A DNA stretch of 47,186 nucleotides from Xanthomonas boreopolis (GTDB taxonomy: Bacteria; Pseudomonadota; Gammaproteobacteria; Xanthomonadales; Xanthomonadaceae): positions 1 through 47,186 of the forward strand of contig BNBA01000033.1 in assembly GCA_014654535.1 (NCBI GenBank). The letters run 5' to 3'. Below the pieces are notes generated by a model. The model ran no database searches. It was not told the origin of the DNA and saw nothing but the letters and a program-made list of their open reading frames with translations. Positions 7,753 to 16,884 of the stretch are shown one piece after another. Both the position numbers and the translations under genes were made by a program. Each line of letters opens with the position of its first letter. Positions within the stretch are counted from its first letter, which is position 1.

Positions 7753-9930
7753 ATGGATATGAGGTCATGTGCATCGCGTTGTCTGTTGGCAATGGCAGTG
7801 GCAATCGCGGGAACCGTGGCGGCGGGATCCGCCCAGGCGCAGAGCGGCGCCAACCTCAGCCTGGGCGCCTCGGCCGACGGGTCGAGCAAGGCCAGCGGCA
7901 CCAGCTACGGCAACGTGGCCGACGGCAACCCGGGCACCTGGTGGTCGCCCGGGGGCTCGACCGGCCGCGTCTCGGTGAAGTGGGGCGCGGCGACCACGGT
8001 CGGCGCGGTGGTGATCCGCGAACCGGCCGGCCATGAAGGCCGCATCGGCAGCTGGCGGCTGGTCAACAACGACACCGGCGCGGTGCTGGCCACCGGCTCC
8101 GGCGCGGGCACGATCGGCTTCGCGCCGGTCGCGCTGACCAAGATCAACTTCGAGATCACCGGTTCGTCGGCCACGCCGGCGGTGGCCGAATTCGAGACCT
8201 ATGCAGGCGGCGGCACGTCCACGCCGGCGCCGCTGAGCGTGTCGCTCAACGCCTCCGCGTCCGGCACCAGCGCGGTGCTGAGCTGGTCGGTCGCCGGCGG
8301 CACCGCGGCCAGCCAGCAGGTCTTCCGCGATACCGATTCCAACCCGAGCGGGCGGGTCAGCATCGCCACCGGCGTGAGCGGCAGCGGCCACACCGATGCG
8401 GGGCTGGCGCCGGGAACCTACTACTACTGGGTCCGCGCCACCGACGGCAACGGCACCGGCTACGACTCCAACGCCGCCAGCGTGGTGATCTCCTCGCCCA
8501 GCGGCGGCGGGGGCGGCACCGGCACGCAGACCGCCTGCCAGACCCTGGTCAACGACCCGGGCATGAACTGGCGCGAATCGCCGGTGCTGACCACCGACCA
8601 GGCCATCGTCGCGTGCCTGGCCGACTCGCTCGGCGCGGCGGTGGGGTTCGGCTACAAGGCGACCGGCGGCTACGATCCGGCCGGCGGCAGCCGCCTGGTG
8701 GTGATCACCAAGAACGGCACGACCTCGCCCGAGCAGCAGATCCTCGATGCGATCAGCACCCAGGACTACAAGTGGATCGTGTTCGACAAGCGCGACTTCG
8801 CCGCCGACACCGAGCTGGCCATGTACCGGCTGGGCTGCAGCGACCCGAGCGTGCTCGCCGCGCTCGACAACGCCACCACCGCCGAATGCCGCGACCACCG
8901 CGTGTGGTGCGCCAACCGCGGGGTGGCCGCCGGCGAGGCCTGCGAGAACACGTTCTTCAACAGCCGGCTCAACAACAGCAGCCTGAACGCGCTCAAGCTG
9001 AAGATGATCGACTCGAACACGACCATCGACGGCCGCGGCAGCAAGGCGTACTTCTTCTTCAACGGCTTCAAGATCGGCGCCGACAGCAACAGCGCCAGCA
9101 CGCACGCCTCGCAGAACGTGATCATCACCAACAACCGCTTCGTCGGCGCCGGGCACATCGAGGACCACGACCTCGACCCGGACATGATCCGCTCCACCGG
9201 CGAATCGCACGACATCTGGATCCACCAGAACACGTTCGAGCACACCGGCGACTCGGCCTACGACGTCAAGGTCGGCGCGCACGACATCACCGTGTCGTTC
9301 AACAAGCTGGTCAACGTCAAGCGCGCCTCCCTGCACGGCTCGAGCGACAGCGAGACGGTCAGCAGCAAGATCACCACCACCGTGCACGACAACCTGTACG
9401 TGACCACCGACGAACACTACGCCGAGAGCGCCTACAACGGCCTGCGCCGGGTGCCGCTGCTGCGCCGCGGCCAGTCGCACATGTTCAACAACGTGTTCTA
9501 CGGCTATCGCAAGGACCTGCTCAGCATCCGCGTCGGCGGCCGCATCGCCTTCGAGGACAACATGTTCCTCAACAACCTCGCCAACGGCAAAGGCGACGAC
9601 ATGGCCTACTGGGTGGCGAACCTGATCCGCGACTACACAGGCGGCAGCATCGACGTGGCGCGCAGCTACGTGTGGGGCGCGAACGCCGCGTGCCAGCCGC
9701 AGGGCACGCCGGGCGACCTGAACTTCGCCTACGGCGCCACGCCGGACATGCTCGCCGGCTACGATGACCTGTCCAGGGACCTGATCAACGCCAACCGCCT
9801 GCCGGCCGGCACCGACCTGCTGAAGTACGTGCTGGCCACCGCCGGCAAGGGCGGCATGGCGCCGTTCGTGTCGCCGGACACCGCAGGCCGGGCCGCGATC
9901 ATCGCGGCCGCGCCCGGAAGCTGCCAGTGA
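7753..9930 (+). CDS. Secreted modular pectate lyase, PL1 family, with discoidin-like and FnIII modules
   Basis: A 725-residue secreted enzyme that should cleave polygalacturonate by calcium-dependent beta-elimination. Start at 7753 after GGAGGG. Signal peptide 1-30 (ends AQAQ). Residues 31-150 look like an F5/8-type (discoidin, CBM32-like) beta-sandwich, about 155-250 like a fibronectin type III module, then a glycine-rich linker, and 258-725 the right-handed beta-helix lyase. The PL1 catalytic signature R-x-P-x-x-R-x-G with H and NN is visible as RRVPLLRRGQSHMFNN near residues 565-580. Acidic residues near 472 and 500-504 (DPDM, GDSAYDVK) fit the calcium site. It lies just downstream of the two receptors and upstream of pectinesterase. 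A hairpin terminator follows. Confidence 0.9.
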   Translation: MDMRSCASRCLLAMAVAIAGTVAAGSAQAQSGANLSLGASADGSSKASGTSYGNVADGNPGTWWSPGGSTGRVSVKWGAATTVGAVVIREPAGHEGRIGSWRLVNNDTGAVLATGSGAGTIGFAPVALTKINFEITGSSATPAVAEFETYAGGGTSTPAPLSVSLNASASGTSAVLSWSVAGGTAASQQVFRDTDSNPSGRVSIATGVSGSGHTDAGLAPGTYYYWVRATDGNGTGYDSNAASVVISSPSGGGGGTGTQTACQTLVNDPGMNWRESPVLTTDQAIVACLADSLGAAVGFGYKATGGYDPAGGSRLVVITKNGTTSPEQQILDAISTQDYKWIVFDKRDFAADTELAMYRLGCSDPSVLAALDNATTAECRDHRVWCANRGVAAGEACENTFFNSRLNNSSLNALKLKMIDSNTTIDGRGSKAYFFFNGFKIGADSNSASTHASQNVIITNNRFVGAGHIEDHDLDPDMIRSTGESHDIWIHQNTFEHTGDSAYDVKVGAHDITVSFNKLVNVKRASLHGSSDSETVSSKITTTVHDNLYVTTDEHYAESAYNGLRRVPLLRRGQSHMFNNVFYGYRKDLLSIRVGGRIAFEDNMFLNNLANGKGDDMAYWVANLIRDYTGGSIDVARSYVWGANAACQPQGTPGDLNFAYGATPDMLAGYDDLSRDLINANRLPAGTDLLKYVLATAGKGGMAPFVSPDTAGRAAIIAAAPGSCQ

Positions 9931-9994
9931 GGGCATGGTTCGCCAGGGATGCCGCCCTCGTGCGGCGCCCGTCGACCGGGGCCTCCCTGGTCCT

Positions 9995-10020
9995 GGAACC
10001 CCGGAGCGATTCGGGGTTCC
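9995..10020 (+). terminator. Hairpin terminator after the PL1 gene
   Basis: GGAACCCCG (9995-10003) pairs with CGGGGTTCC (10012-10020) across an 8-nt loop and is followed by TTCC. It lies between the lyase stop and the chosen start of the pectinesterase, which argues against starts of the latter before 10020. The T-run is short, so termination may be partial. Confidence 0.55.
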
Positions 10021-10043
10021 TTCCGCATGATGGAGCGAGCGCG

Positions 10044-11063
10044 ATGGTCACGACGGAAGAAAAGGCGCAGGCCCTGCACGGGCGCAACCGCATGGCCCGG
10101 GCGCGGCGGCGCCGGGCGGGTTGGGCGATGCTGGCGTGGACGGCGTTGGCCGCGATCCCGGCGCAGGCCGCCGAGGGATGGCAGGTCCTGAGGGTGGCGG
10201 CGTCCGGCGGCGATTTCGCGCGCGTGCAGGAGGCGGTGGACGCCGCGGTGCGCGCGCAGCGGCCCACCGAGATCCGCATCGCCGCCGGCGATTACCGCGA
10301 GCGCGTGAACGTGCCGTCGAACGCGCCGCCGCTGCACATGGTCGGCGCCAGCGCGACGCTGACGCGGATCGTGTTCGACAACTACGCCGCCAGGATCGAC
10401 CCAGCCACCGGCCAGCCGTTCGGCACCTCCGGCTCGGCCAGCGTGGTGATCGCCGGCAACGACTTCACCGCCGAGAAGCTGGCCTTCGGCAACGACGCCG
10501 GCCCGGTCGGCCAGGCGGTGGCGGTGCGCCTGGACGGCGACCGCATGGCGTTCCGCGACGTGCGCTTCCTCGGCCACCAGGACACGCTGTACCTGCGCGG
10601 CACCGGCCTGGCGTACTTCCGCGATTGCCATGTCGAGGGCACGGTGGACTTCATCTTCGGCGCCGGCACCGGGCTGTTCGAGGGCGGCGAGATCCGTTCG
10701 ATCGGCGATGGCTACGTCACCGCCGCCTCCACCCCGGACACTGCGCGCGCGGGACTGGTGTTCCGCAACGTGCGCCTGACCGCGGCCAACGGCGTGTCCC
10801 GGGTCTATCTCGGCCGGCCGTGGCGGCCGTACGCGCAGGTCGCGTTCGTCGGCAGCGACCTCGGCGCGCACGTCCTGCCGGCCGGCTGGCACGACTGGGA
10901 CAAGCCGGAGACGCACGTCACCGCCCGGTTCGGCGAGCACGGCAACCGCGGCCCCGGCGCGGACACCTCGCGGCGCGCGGCCTGGGCACGCTTGCTTTCG
11001 GCCGCGGAGGCGGCGCAGCTGGACGCGGCGCACCTGCTCGGCAGCTGGAGGCCGTTCCCGTGA
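10044..11063 (+). CDS. Pectinesterase (pectin methylesterase), CE8 family
   Basis: A 339-residue secreted pectin methylesterase. It removes methyl esters from homogalacturonan so that pectate lyases can act. CE8 signatures are all present: GDYRERV (82-88), the Q of QAVAV (157), GHQDTLY (177-183, D180 acid/base), VDFIFG (201-206, D202 nucleophile) and LGRPW (256-260). The start is ambiguous. ATG 10044 has GGAG about 8 nt upstream. ATG 10092 (MARARRRRAGWAML) would give a tidier signal peptide but has a weak ribosome site. Longer starts run through the hairpin at 9995-10020. Its stop overlaps the GTG of the next gene by 4 bp (GTGA), so it is translationally coupled to the PL10 lyase. Confidence 0.9.
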   Translation: MVTTEEKAQALHGRNRMARARRRRAGWAMLAWTALAAIPAQAAEGWQVLRVAASGGDFARVQEAVDAAVRAQRPTEIRIAAGDYRERVNVPSNAPPLHMVGASATLTRIVFDNYAARIDPATGQPFGTSGSASVVIAGNDFTAEKLAFGNDAGPVGQAVAVRLDGDRMAFRDVRFLGHQDTLYLRGTGLAYFRDCHVEGTVDFIFGAGTGLFEGGEIRSIGDGYVTAASTPDTARAGLVFRNVRLTAANGVSRVYLGRPWRPYAQVAFVGSDLGAHVLPAGWHDWDKPETHVTARFGEHGNRGPGADTSRRAAWARLLSAAEAAQLDAAHLLGSWRPFP

Positions 11064-12106
11064 GGCGCCTGGTGTGGCTGGCGGCATGGCTGGCATGGCC
11101 GGGCGGCGCGGCGGCCGATGCCGTCGCCGACAACATGCTGCTGCTGCAGACGCCCTCGGGCGGCTGGTCCAAGCACTACCAGGGCAAGGCGGTGGACTAC
11201 GGCCATGCGTTCGACGCCGCCGAGCGCGCCGCGCTGCGCGATCCGGCGCGCCCGGACGAGGCGACCATCGACAACAAGGCGACCACCACCGAGATCGCCT
11301 ACCTGGCCGAGGCCTATGCGCGCGAGCGCGACGCGCGCTACCTCGACGGCGCGCGGCGCGGCGTGGAGTACCTGCTGGCGGCGCAGTACCCGAACGGCGG
11401 CTGGCCGCAGTTCCATCCGGACCATTCGTCGTACCGCCACCTGGTCACCTTCAACGACGACGCGATGACACGGGTAATGGACCTGCTGCAGGACATCGTC
11501 GAATCCAAGGGCGCGCTGGCGGCGTTGCACGACGAGTTCGGCGCGCGTGCCGGGGCCGCGTTGGCGCGCGGGCTGGCGTGCGTGCTGGACACGCAGGTGA
11601 CGATCGACGGCGAACTCACCATCTGGGCGGCGCAGTACGACGAGCACACCCTGCAGCCGGCCAAGGCGCGTGCGTTCGAGCCGGCCGCGCTGGCCACGTC
11701 CGAGTCGGTGGGCGTGGTGCGGTTGCTGATGCGCCAGCGCGCGCCCTCGCCCCGCACGAAGGCGGCGATCGAGGCGGCGGTGCGCTGGTTCCAGCGCCAC
11801 CGGCTGCCGGACCTGGCCACGCGCCGCATCGAGACACCGGCGGGACCGGACCGGGTGGTCGAGCCGGCGCCGGGCGCATCGCTGTGGGCGCGCTTCTACG
11901 ACCTGCAGCGCCAGCAGCCGCTGTTCGGCGACCGCGACGGCAGCGCGTTCACCGACTTCGGCCGGATGTCGCCGGAGCGCCGCGCCGGGTATGCCTGGTA
12001 CGGGACCTGGCCGCAGAAATTGCTGGAACATGATTGGCCACGCTGGCGCGCACGGCACGCCGGCATGGCGGAACCGGAGGACGGCGCGCCGGCGGCGCGG
12101 CGGTAG
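11060..12106 (+). CDS. pelA: Pectate lyase, PL10 family (PelA type)
   Basis: A 348-residue secreted polygalacturonate lyase with an alpha/alpha-toroid fold. The GTG at 11060 overlaps the stop of the pectinesterase (GTGA) and is directly followed by a short signal peptide (RRLVWLAAWLAWPGGAAA). Family signatures visible are the N-terminal QTPSGGWSKHY, ATIDNKATTTEIAYLA, NGGWPQF, TFNDDAM, the long TLQPAKARAFEP and the C-terminal YAWYGTWPQKLL. Length is normal for a single-domain PelA/Pel10. Coupling to CE8 makes sense because the lyase needs de-esterified substrate. Confidence 0.9.
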   Translation: MRRLVWLAAWLAWPGGAAADAVADNMLLLQTPSGGWSKHYQGKAVDYGHAFDAAERAALRDPARPDEATIDNKATTTEIAYLAEAYARERDARYLDGARRGVEYLLAAQYPNGGWPQFHPDHSSYRHLVTFNDDAMTRVMDLLQDIVESKGALAALHDEFGARAGAALARGLACVLDTQVTIDGELTIWAAQYDEHTLQPAKARAFEPAALATSESVGVVRLLMRQRAPSPRTKAAIEAAVRWFQRHRLPDLATRRIETPAGPDRVVEPAPGASLWARFYDLQRQQPLFGDRDGSAFTDFGRMSPERRAGYAWYGTWPQKLLEHDWPRWRARHAGMAEPEDGAPAARR

Positions 12107-12131
12107 TGGATCGAAAGTGGAGGAAGCAGGC

Positions 12132-15100
12132 GTGGTGCGATCGGGAAGGGTGGTGAAGTGGGGGCGCTGGCTGGGAGCGTGGACGGCGGGAGCCGTCCGG
12201 GCTGCGAAGCCCGCCGATGCGGTTCGTTCTTGCGCCGCCTCTTGGCCGGTGGCGCTGCTGCAGGCCGGCGAACCGCCACGAAACCGACTGCGCGCGGCGG
12301 GCTGCTCGCCTCGAACGTTTCTGCCGTCCGCGCTCCTGGGACTGCTGGGACTGTTGGCGGGCGCGGCCGGTGCGGCGGAGGCGCCCCGGCTGCTGTTCCA
12401 GGCGACGGCCGACAAGGGGTTCGATGCCGACGTGGCCGCCGGCGATCCGGTCCCCAATTTCCGCGACAAGGTCGCGCTGGTCGACAACGGGCGCTCGGGC
12501 AAGGCGATCGAGTGGGCCGACGACGGCGTGCTGGCCTGGAACGCGCCCGGCAACCTCTACGCCCAGCGCGGCACGCTCGCGTTCTTCTGGCGCGCGCGCT
12601 ACCCGGTGGGCGAGGCGCCGTTCGTGATCTTCCGCGTCGGCTACGCCGACCACACCAGCTGGGACATGGCCTGGCTGCGCATCGACTGGAACGGCCACGG
12701 CTTCGACGCCTTCGTCACCGACGCCAACCTGGCGCGCACGCGCGTGTCGTTCAAGCTCGACACGCCCCCCGCCGCCGACGCGTGGACGCACCTGGCCTTC
12801 GGCTGGGACGAGACCCGCGGCGTGCGTTTGTTCGTCGATGGCCGCGAAGTGGCGCGACAGGGCATCGAGGAGTCCGCACGGGGATGTGCGGGCCCTTGCG
12901 CGGGGCGCGCATCCTTGGATTTCGACGCCGCCCTCGACCAGTTCGGGCTGGCCGGCCGGGTGATGTCGCCGCACCAGGTGCAGAGCCGCTACAACTTCCT
13001 GCGCGGCAGCGATTTCGACGAGATCCGCATCTACGACCGCATGCTCGACGCGGCCGGCGTGGCCGCGCTGGCGCAGCTGCGCGAGCCGGCCAGCGCCGAG
13101 CCGGCCGACCCGGCGGCGCTGCGCGCGGCCTGGCTGCACCGCTTCGGCTGGGACCAGGGCCAGGCGCCGCCGGCGCTGGTCGATCCGGTCACCCGGATCC
13201 GCAAGGTCGAGTTCGCCGATGCCAAGGACCTGAAGCAGTGGATGTGGAAGGCCACCGACGGCATCGCCGAGACCACCTGGCCGGGGGTCTACAACCGCTC
13301 GCGGCTGCCCGGCCGCAACGACTATTTCCAGCTGCCCGACTGGAACGTCTACGTGGAAGGCGGCAAGGCGCTGGACCTCACTCTGCCCGACGAGCCGTTC
13401 AACCGCATCGAGATCCGCGGCGCGGCCTTCGGCCAGGCGAGCTACGGCGACGGCAAGGCTCCGCCGCAACCGCTGTTCGAGCGCAAGCAGGGCGTGGTGC
13501 GCAGCGTGGACCAGTTCGCCGAGCGCCGCGGCGGCACGCTGCGCTTCAGCAACACCGAGCAGGAAACCCCGATCCAGGAGATCTGGGCCTACCACGTCGG
13601 CGCCGGCGAGGTCCCGGCCGGCACCGCCACGCTCGACTACACCGTGCGCAGCGACGTCGCCCCGGACTACGCCAACCTCGCGCCGCTGCGCGACTACATC
13701 GCCGGGCGTTATCCGGAAGGCGAGCGCGACACCGTGGTTGCGCTGCCGGCCAAGGCGCCGGCGCGCAAGCGCGGCGACGCGCCGCCGTCCGCGTCCGGGG
13801 CGCACATGCCTGTGGTGCACGTGCTGGTGCCGTCCACGCTCGGCGACCCGCCGCCCGACCAGCCGCTGATGCGCAGCTGGGCCTATGGCTGGGAGAACAT
13901 GTACGACGGCCTGGACGGCATCGCCATCGACCTGCCGGCGCTGGACCTGCCGGCGGTGCAGGACGGGCTGATCCCGCTGAACATCCGGGTCAAGGACCCG
14001 GTCTGGCCGGCGCGCGACATGATCGACGTGTCGGTCTCGGTGGCGCCGAAGCAGGCGCGCACGCTGTGGCTGGACCTGCGCGACCGCATCCTCGGCGACG
14101 ACAGCCTGATGCTGTCGATCGCCTCGGCCGCGCCGGGCTTCGATCGCGCCGCGCTCGACGGGGCGCGCATCCGGCTGGTGTTCAAGCCGCGTGCGGAAGC
14201 CAAGATCGAGCACGTCGCCGACCGCTTCAACCAGGTCAAGGACAACTGGGGCTTCCTGGTCGAGGAGCACACCACCTCGCAGCGCCAGCGCCTGTACGCG
14301 CGCCTGGACCGCGACATCCACGACCTGCTGCGCGTCGACCCCGACCACGCGCTCGGCCGCCAGTACTGGAACGACATCAGCTACGGCAACCAGTCGCCGC
14401 TGCCGGTGGCGCTGCCGGACGTGCCCAAGGGCGTGCCGGCCTGGGCGTTCTGGCAGCTGGAGGACCTCAAGGCCACGCGCCGCTACATCAACTGGTGGAT
14501 CGACCAGCGCCAAGTGGATTACGGCGATTTCGGCGGCGGCATCTCCGACGACTCGGACCTGGTGCAGCAATGGCCGGGCGTGGCGCTGATGGGCGTCGAC
14601 CCGGACAAGCTCAATGCCTCGCTGTGGGCGCTGTCGGACGCCAACTACCGCAACGGCATGTTCACCGACGGGCTGTCCACCATCGAGACCGACGAGCTGC
14701 ATGCCTACGAGGAGGGCATCAACCTCAACAGCGCGCTGCTCTACCTCAACTGGGGCGATCCCGCGGTGGTCGAGCGCGCGATGCGCACGGTGAAGGCGTT
14801 CGACCGCATCATCCAGGTCAATCCGCAGGGCCACCTGCTGTTCGCCAGCAACTGGTTCGGCGGGCGCAAGGTCTACCGCGAGCCGAACTGGCAGTGGCAG
14901 AAGCCGTACTCGTTCCCGATCCTGCACCCGGCGCTGCTGCTCGGCGGCTACAACGCCGACCCGAACGCACGCCGCATCGTCACCGGGCTGGCCGACGGCT
15001 ATCTCGCCCATGCCCATACCGACGCCAAGGGCCGCTGGGTCCTGCCGAACGAGATCAACTGGAAGACCGGCGCGGTGCGCGGCGGCGAGCTGTGGCAGGG

Positions 15101-16166
15101 CAGCGGCGGCGCCGACACGCTGCACACGTTCTGGGCCGCGTGGCGCTGGACCGGCGATGCGCGCTACCTGAAGGTGTTCGACTACCGGGTGGCCGGCAGC
15201 GGGCCGAACGGGCTGTCCAACCTCAACGAGAACTTCCTCGACCTGCTCGGCAAGCGCGACAGCTGGGGCGCGCAGCTGGCGCAGGCGGCGGCCAAGGGCG
15301 AGGGCGCGCCGGACTTCCCGCACTACGTCGCCTGGGAGAACAGCGGCGACACGCGCTGGCTGGAGGCGCTGTTCCGCGCCGAGACCCGCGAGAAGCTGCA
15401 GAACTTCTACATGAACACCGAAGGCCATTGGTGGAGCGACCGGGTCGAATCGCCGACGGTGAACCTGCAGCGCGCGCGCCTGGGCGGCGTGGCGCTCAAG
15501 CGCAACCAGACCTATCCGGGGCATACGGTGAGCTGGCGCTTCGACGATCCGGAAGGGGCCGTGCAGGTGGCGCTGCTGCTGCCGAAGCCGCGCGCGGACC
15601 GCTTCAGCGTGATCGCCTTCAACACCGGCGCCAAGGCGCAGAAGGCGACGATGACCGGCTGGAACGTGCAGCCGGGCCGCTGGCGGATGCGCATCGGCGC
15701 GGACCGCGATGGCGACGGGCGCATCGACGGTCGCGCGCAGGAGCGCGAGGTGGCGTTCGAGCGCAGCGGCTCGGTGCCGGTGGAGTTCGCGCCGCGCCAG
15801 GGCACGGTGATCGAGATGGAGCGGGTCGCCGCCGCCGCCGTCCCGGTGGAGTTGCGGCCCGACCTGGGCATCGGCCGCGGCGACGTGCGCATCGATGGCG
15901 ACGCGGTCGAGGTGACGGTGCACAGCCTCGGCCATGTCGATGCGCCGGCCGGCATGGTGGTGCTGGAGGATGCGCGGGGCCGCGAGCTGGCGCGCGCGGC
16001 GCTCCCGGCGCTGGCCGCGCCCGCGGACCTGCAGCCGAGGACGGCGACGGTGCGCTTGTCGATGCCGGCGGGGATGCGCCGGGACGAGTTGCAGGTGGTG
16101 GTGCGGGCGGAGGGGGAGGTGGCGGAGGTGACGCAGGCGAACAATCGGGTGCGGTTGGTGCCTTGA
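12132..16166 (+). CDS. Large secreted LamG / central toroid-like / CARDB protein of unknown activity in the pectin operon
   Basis: I do not recognise a named family for this roughly 1344-residue protein. The GTG at 12132 (or 12135) follows GGAGGAAG, but it leaves about 55 residues before the hydrophobic SALLGLLGLLAGAAGA, so the true start could be later. The mature part begins near residue 82. Residues about 85-300 look like a concanavalin A/LamG jelly roll (FVDGREVAR, FDEIRIYDRML). About 340-800 looks beta-rich. About 800-1150 is tryptophan-rich and probably an alpha/alpha toroid, with acidic GDFGGGISDDSDL, HAYEEGIN and TEGHWWSD as candidate active-site segments. An EF-hand-like calcium loop DRDGDGRIDG starts at D1191. 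The last 100 residues resemble a CARDB module. Its place after PL1, CE8 and PL10 suggests a polysaccharide lyase or hydrolase acting on pectin, which is inference. Confidence 0.75.
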   Translation: MVRSGRVVKWGRWLGAWTAGAVRAAKPADAVRSCAASWPVALLQAGEPPRNRLRAAGCSPRTFLPSALLGLLGLLAGAAGAAEAPRLLFQATADKGFDADVAAGDPVPNFRDKVALVDNGRSGKAIEWADDGVLAWNAPGNLYAQRGTLAFFWRARYPVGEAPFVIFRVGYADHTSWDMAWLRIDWNGHGFDAFVTDANLARTRVSFKLDTPPAADAWTHLAFGWDETRGVRLFVDGREVARQGIEESARGCAGPCAGRASLDFDAALDQFGLAGRVMSPHQVQSRYNFLRGSDFDEIRIYDRMLDAAGVAALAQLREPASAEPADPAALRAAWLHRFGWDQGQAPPALVDPVTRIRKVEFADAKDLKQWMWKATDGIAETTWPGVYNRSRLPGRNDYFQLPDWNVYVEGGKALDLTLPDEPFNRIEIRGAAFGQASYGDGKAPPQPLFERKQGVVRSVDQFAERRGGTLRFSNTEQETPIQEIWAYHVGAGEVPAGTATLDYTVRSDVAPDYANLAPLRDYIAGRYPEGERDTVVALPAKAPARKRGDAPPSASGAHMPVVHVLVPSTLGDPPPDQPLMRSWAYGWENMYDGLDGIAIDLPALDLPAVQDGLIPLNIRVKDPVWPARDMIDVSVSVAPKQARTLWLDLRDRILGDDSLMLSIASAAPGFDRAALDGARIRLVFKPRAEAKIEHVADRFNQVKDNWGFLVEEHTTSQRQRLYARLDRDIHDLLRVDPDHALGRQYWNDISYGNQSPLPVALPDVPKGVPAWAFWQLEDLKATRRYINWWIDQRQVDYGDFGGGISDDSDLVQQWPGVALMGVDPDKLNASLWALSDANYRNGMFTDGLSTIETDELHAYEEGINLNSALLYLNWGDPAVVERAMRTVKAFDRIIQVNPQGHLLFASNWFGGRKVYREPNWQWQKPYSFPILHPALLLGGYNADPNARRIVTGLADGYLAHAHTDAKGRWVLPNEINWKTGAVRGGELWQGSGGADTLHTFWAAWRWTGDARYLKVFDYRVAGSGPNGLSNLNENFLDLLGKRDSWGAQLAQAAAKGEGAPDFPHYVAWENSGDTRWLEALFRAETREKLQNFYMNTEGHWWSDRVESPTVNLQRARLGGVALKRNQTYPGHTVSWRFDDPEGAVQVALLLPKPRADRFSVIAFNTGAKAQKATMTGWNVQPGRWRMRIGADRDGDGRIDGRAQEREVAFERSGSVPVEFAPRQGTVIEMERVAAAAVPVELRPDLGIGRGDVRIDGDAVEVTVHSLGHVDAPAGMVVLEDARGRELARAALPALAAPADLQPRTATVRLSMPAGMRRDELQVVVRAEGEVAEVTQANNRVRLVP

Positions 16167-16225
16167 TGGGGTGGGATGTGTGGTTCCTTCCCACGCCATC
16201 TCACGGCTTCACGTGATCTCCCTAC

Positions 16226-16250
16226 CGTCATCCCCGCGAAGGCGGGGATC
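16226..16250. repeat. Short GC palindrome, extra copy of the hairpin that opens the large repeat
   Basis: The segment GTCATCCCCGCGAAGGCGGG and its following bases form a CCCCGC/GCGGGG stem around GAAG. A near-identical hairpin (CCCGCGAAGGCGGG) starts the larger repeat 38 bases later, so this looks like a tandem duplication of that first stem. Confidence 0.6.
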
Positions 16251-16261
16251 CAGGGACTTTT

Positions 16262-16765
16262 CTACCGTCATTCCCGCGAAGGCGGGAGGCGCTTTTCAGC
16301 AGCCGAACGGCTGATCATCCAGGGACGTTGCTTTGGCTTTTCTGTTTGGAGCAACAGCAAAAGCTCTCGCCTTTGGCGAGTTACTTTTCTTTGCTTGTGC
16401 AAAGAAAAGTAACCAAAAGAAGCGCTTCACAGCAGCCGAATGGCTGATCAAGCACACCCCGCCTTCGCGCCCGCAGCTTTGCTGCGGGTCCGCGGAGCCG
16501 GCGGGATTTTTCGACGGGGCTCGTCCGCTACGCGGCCGAGTCCGGGGCATTCGCCGCGCGGCGAATGCCCGCCCGCCGGGGCGAAGCAGTGCTTCGCCTT
16601 TTTCCGGCGAGCCCATGCACGTCGCCCTTCGGGTGTTTCCCATCGCCTCCGCCGCTTCGGAGGGGCCCGCGCCGCAGTGACATTCGTGGGCCGTGGAGGT
16701 TGGCGCGCCGCCGCGCGAAGAGGCGTTACCCGATCCAAAGCAAGATCGCGAGCAACAGCAACAGC
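16262..16765 (+). repeat. Large structured intergenic repeat, copy A (504 bp)
   Basis: No gene is credible here. The segment matches 28387-28755 in the same orientation over long blocks, including GCAGCCGAAYGGCTGATC, CACACCCCGCCTTCGCGCC, CCGCTTCGGAGGGGCCC and the closing AGCAACAGCAACAGC. It is a chain of hairpins. One is a perfect 15-bp stem, GTTACTTTTCTTTGC (16380-16394) with 16399-16413, and loop TTGT. Others are CCCGCAGC-TTT-GCTGCGGG (16470-16488), a 12-bp stem GGGCATTCGCCG with CGGCGAATGCCC, and GGCGAAGCA-G-TGCTTCGCC. Copy A repeats the GCAGCCGAAYGGCTGATCA block near 16431-16450, which copy B lacks. It could be a structured RNA or a mobile non-coding repeat. Confidence 0.75.
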
Positions 16766-16884
16766 ACTGCAATCTGCGCGCTCCATGGCTCCCACAGGAA
16801 CCGATTAACCCTGAAACAGAGCCGCCACATATTCGGCGCACCAAGGGGCTAAGCTTGCGCGGCCCGACCTGCCCGAGTCCTCCG

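Noticed and set aside
9927-10043. An earlier start for the pectinesterase at 9927.
   Set aside because: That start would put the hairpin terminator at 9995-10020 inside the gene and place a long hydrophilic region before the signal peptide.
10040-16166. CRISPR array or tandem repeat.
   Set aside because: I looked for evenly spaced repeats throughout the window, and only REP-type and hairpin repeats were seen. No cas genes are present.
16333-16680. Short open frames in the structured repeat giving ACAKKSNQKK-like peptides, on both strands.
   Set aside because: The frames are not preserved between copies A and B, while the stems are. The sequence is better explained as non-coding structured DNA/RNA.
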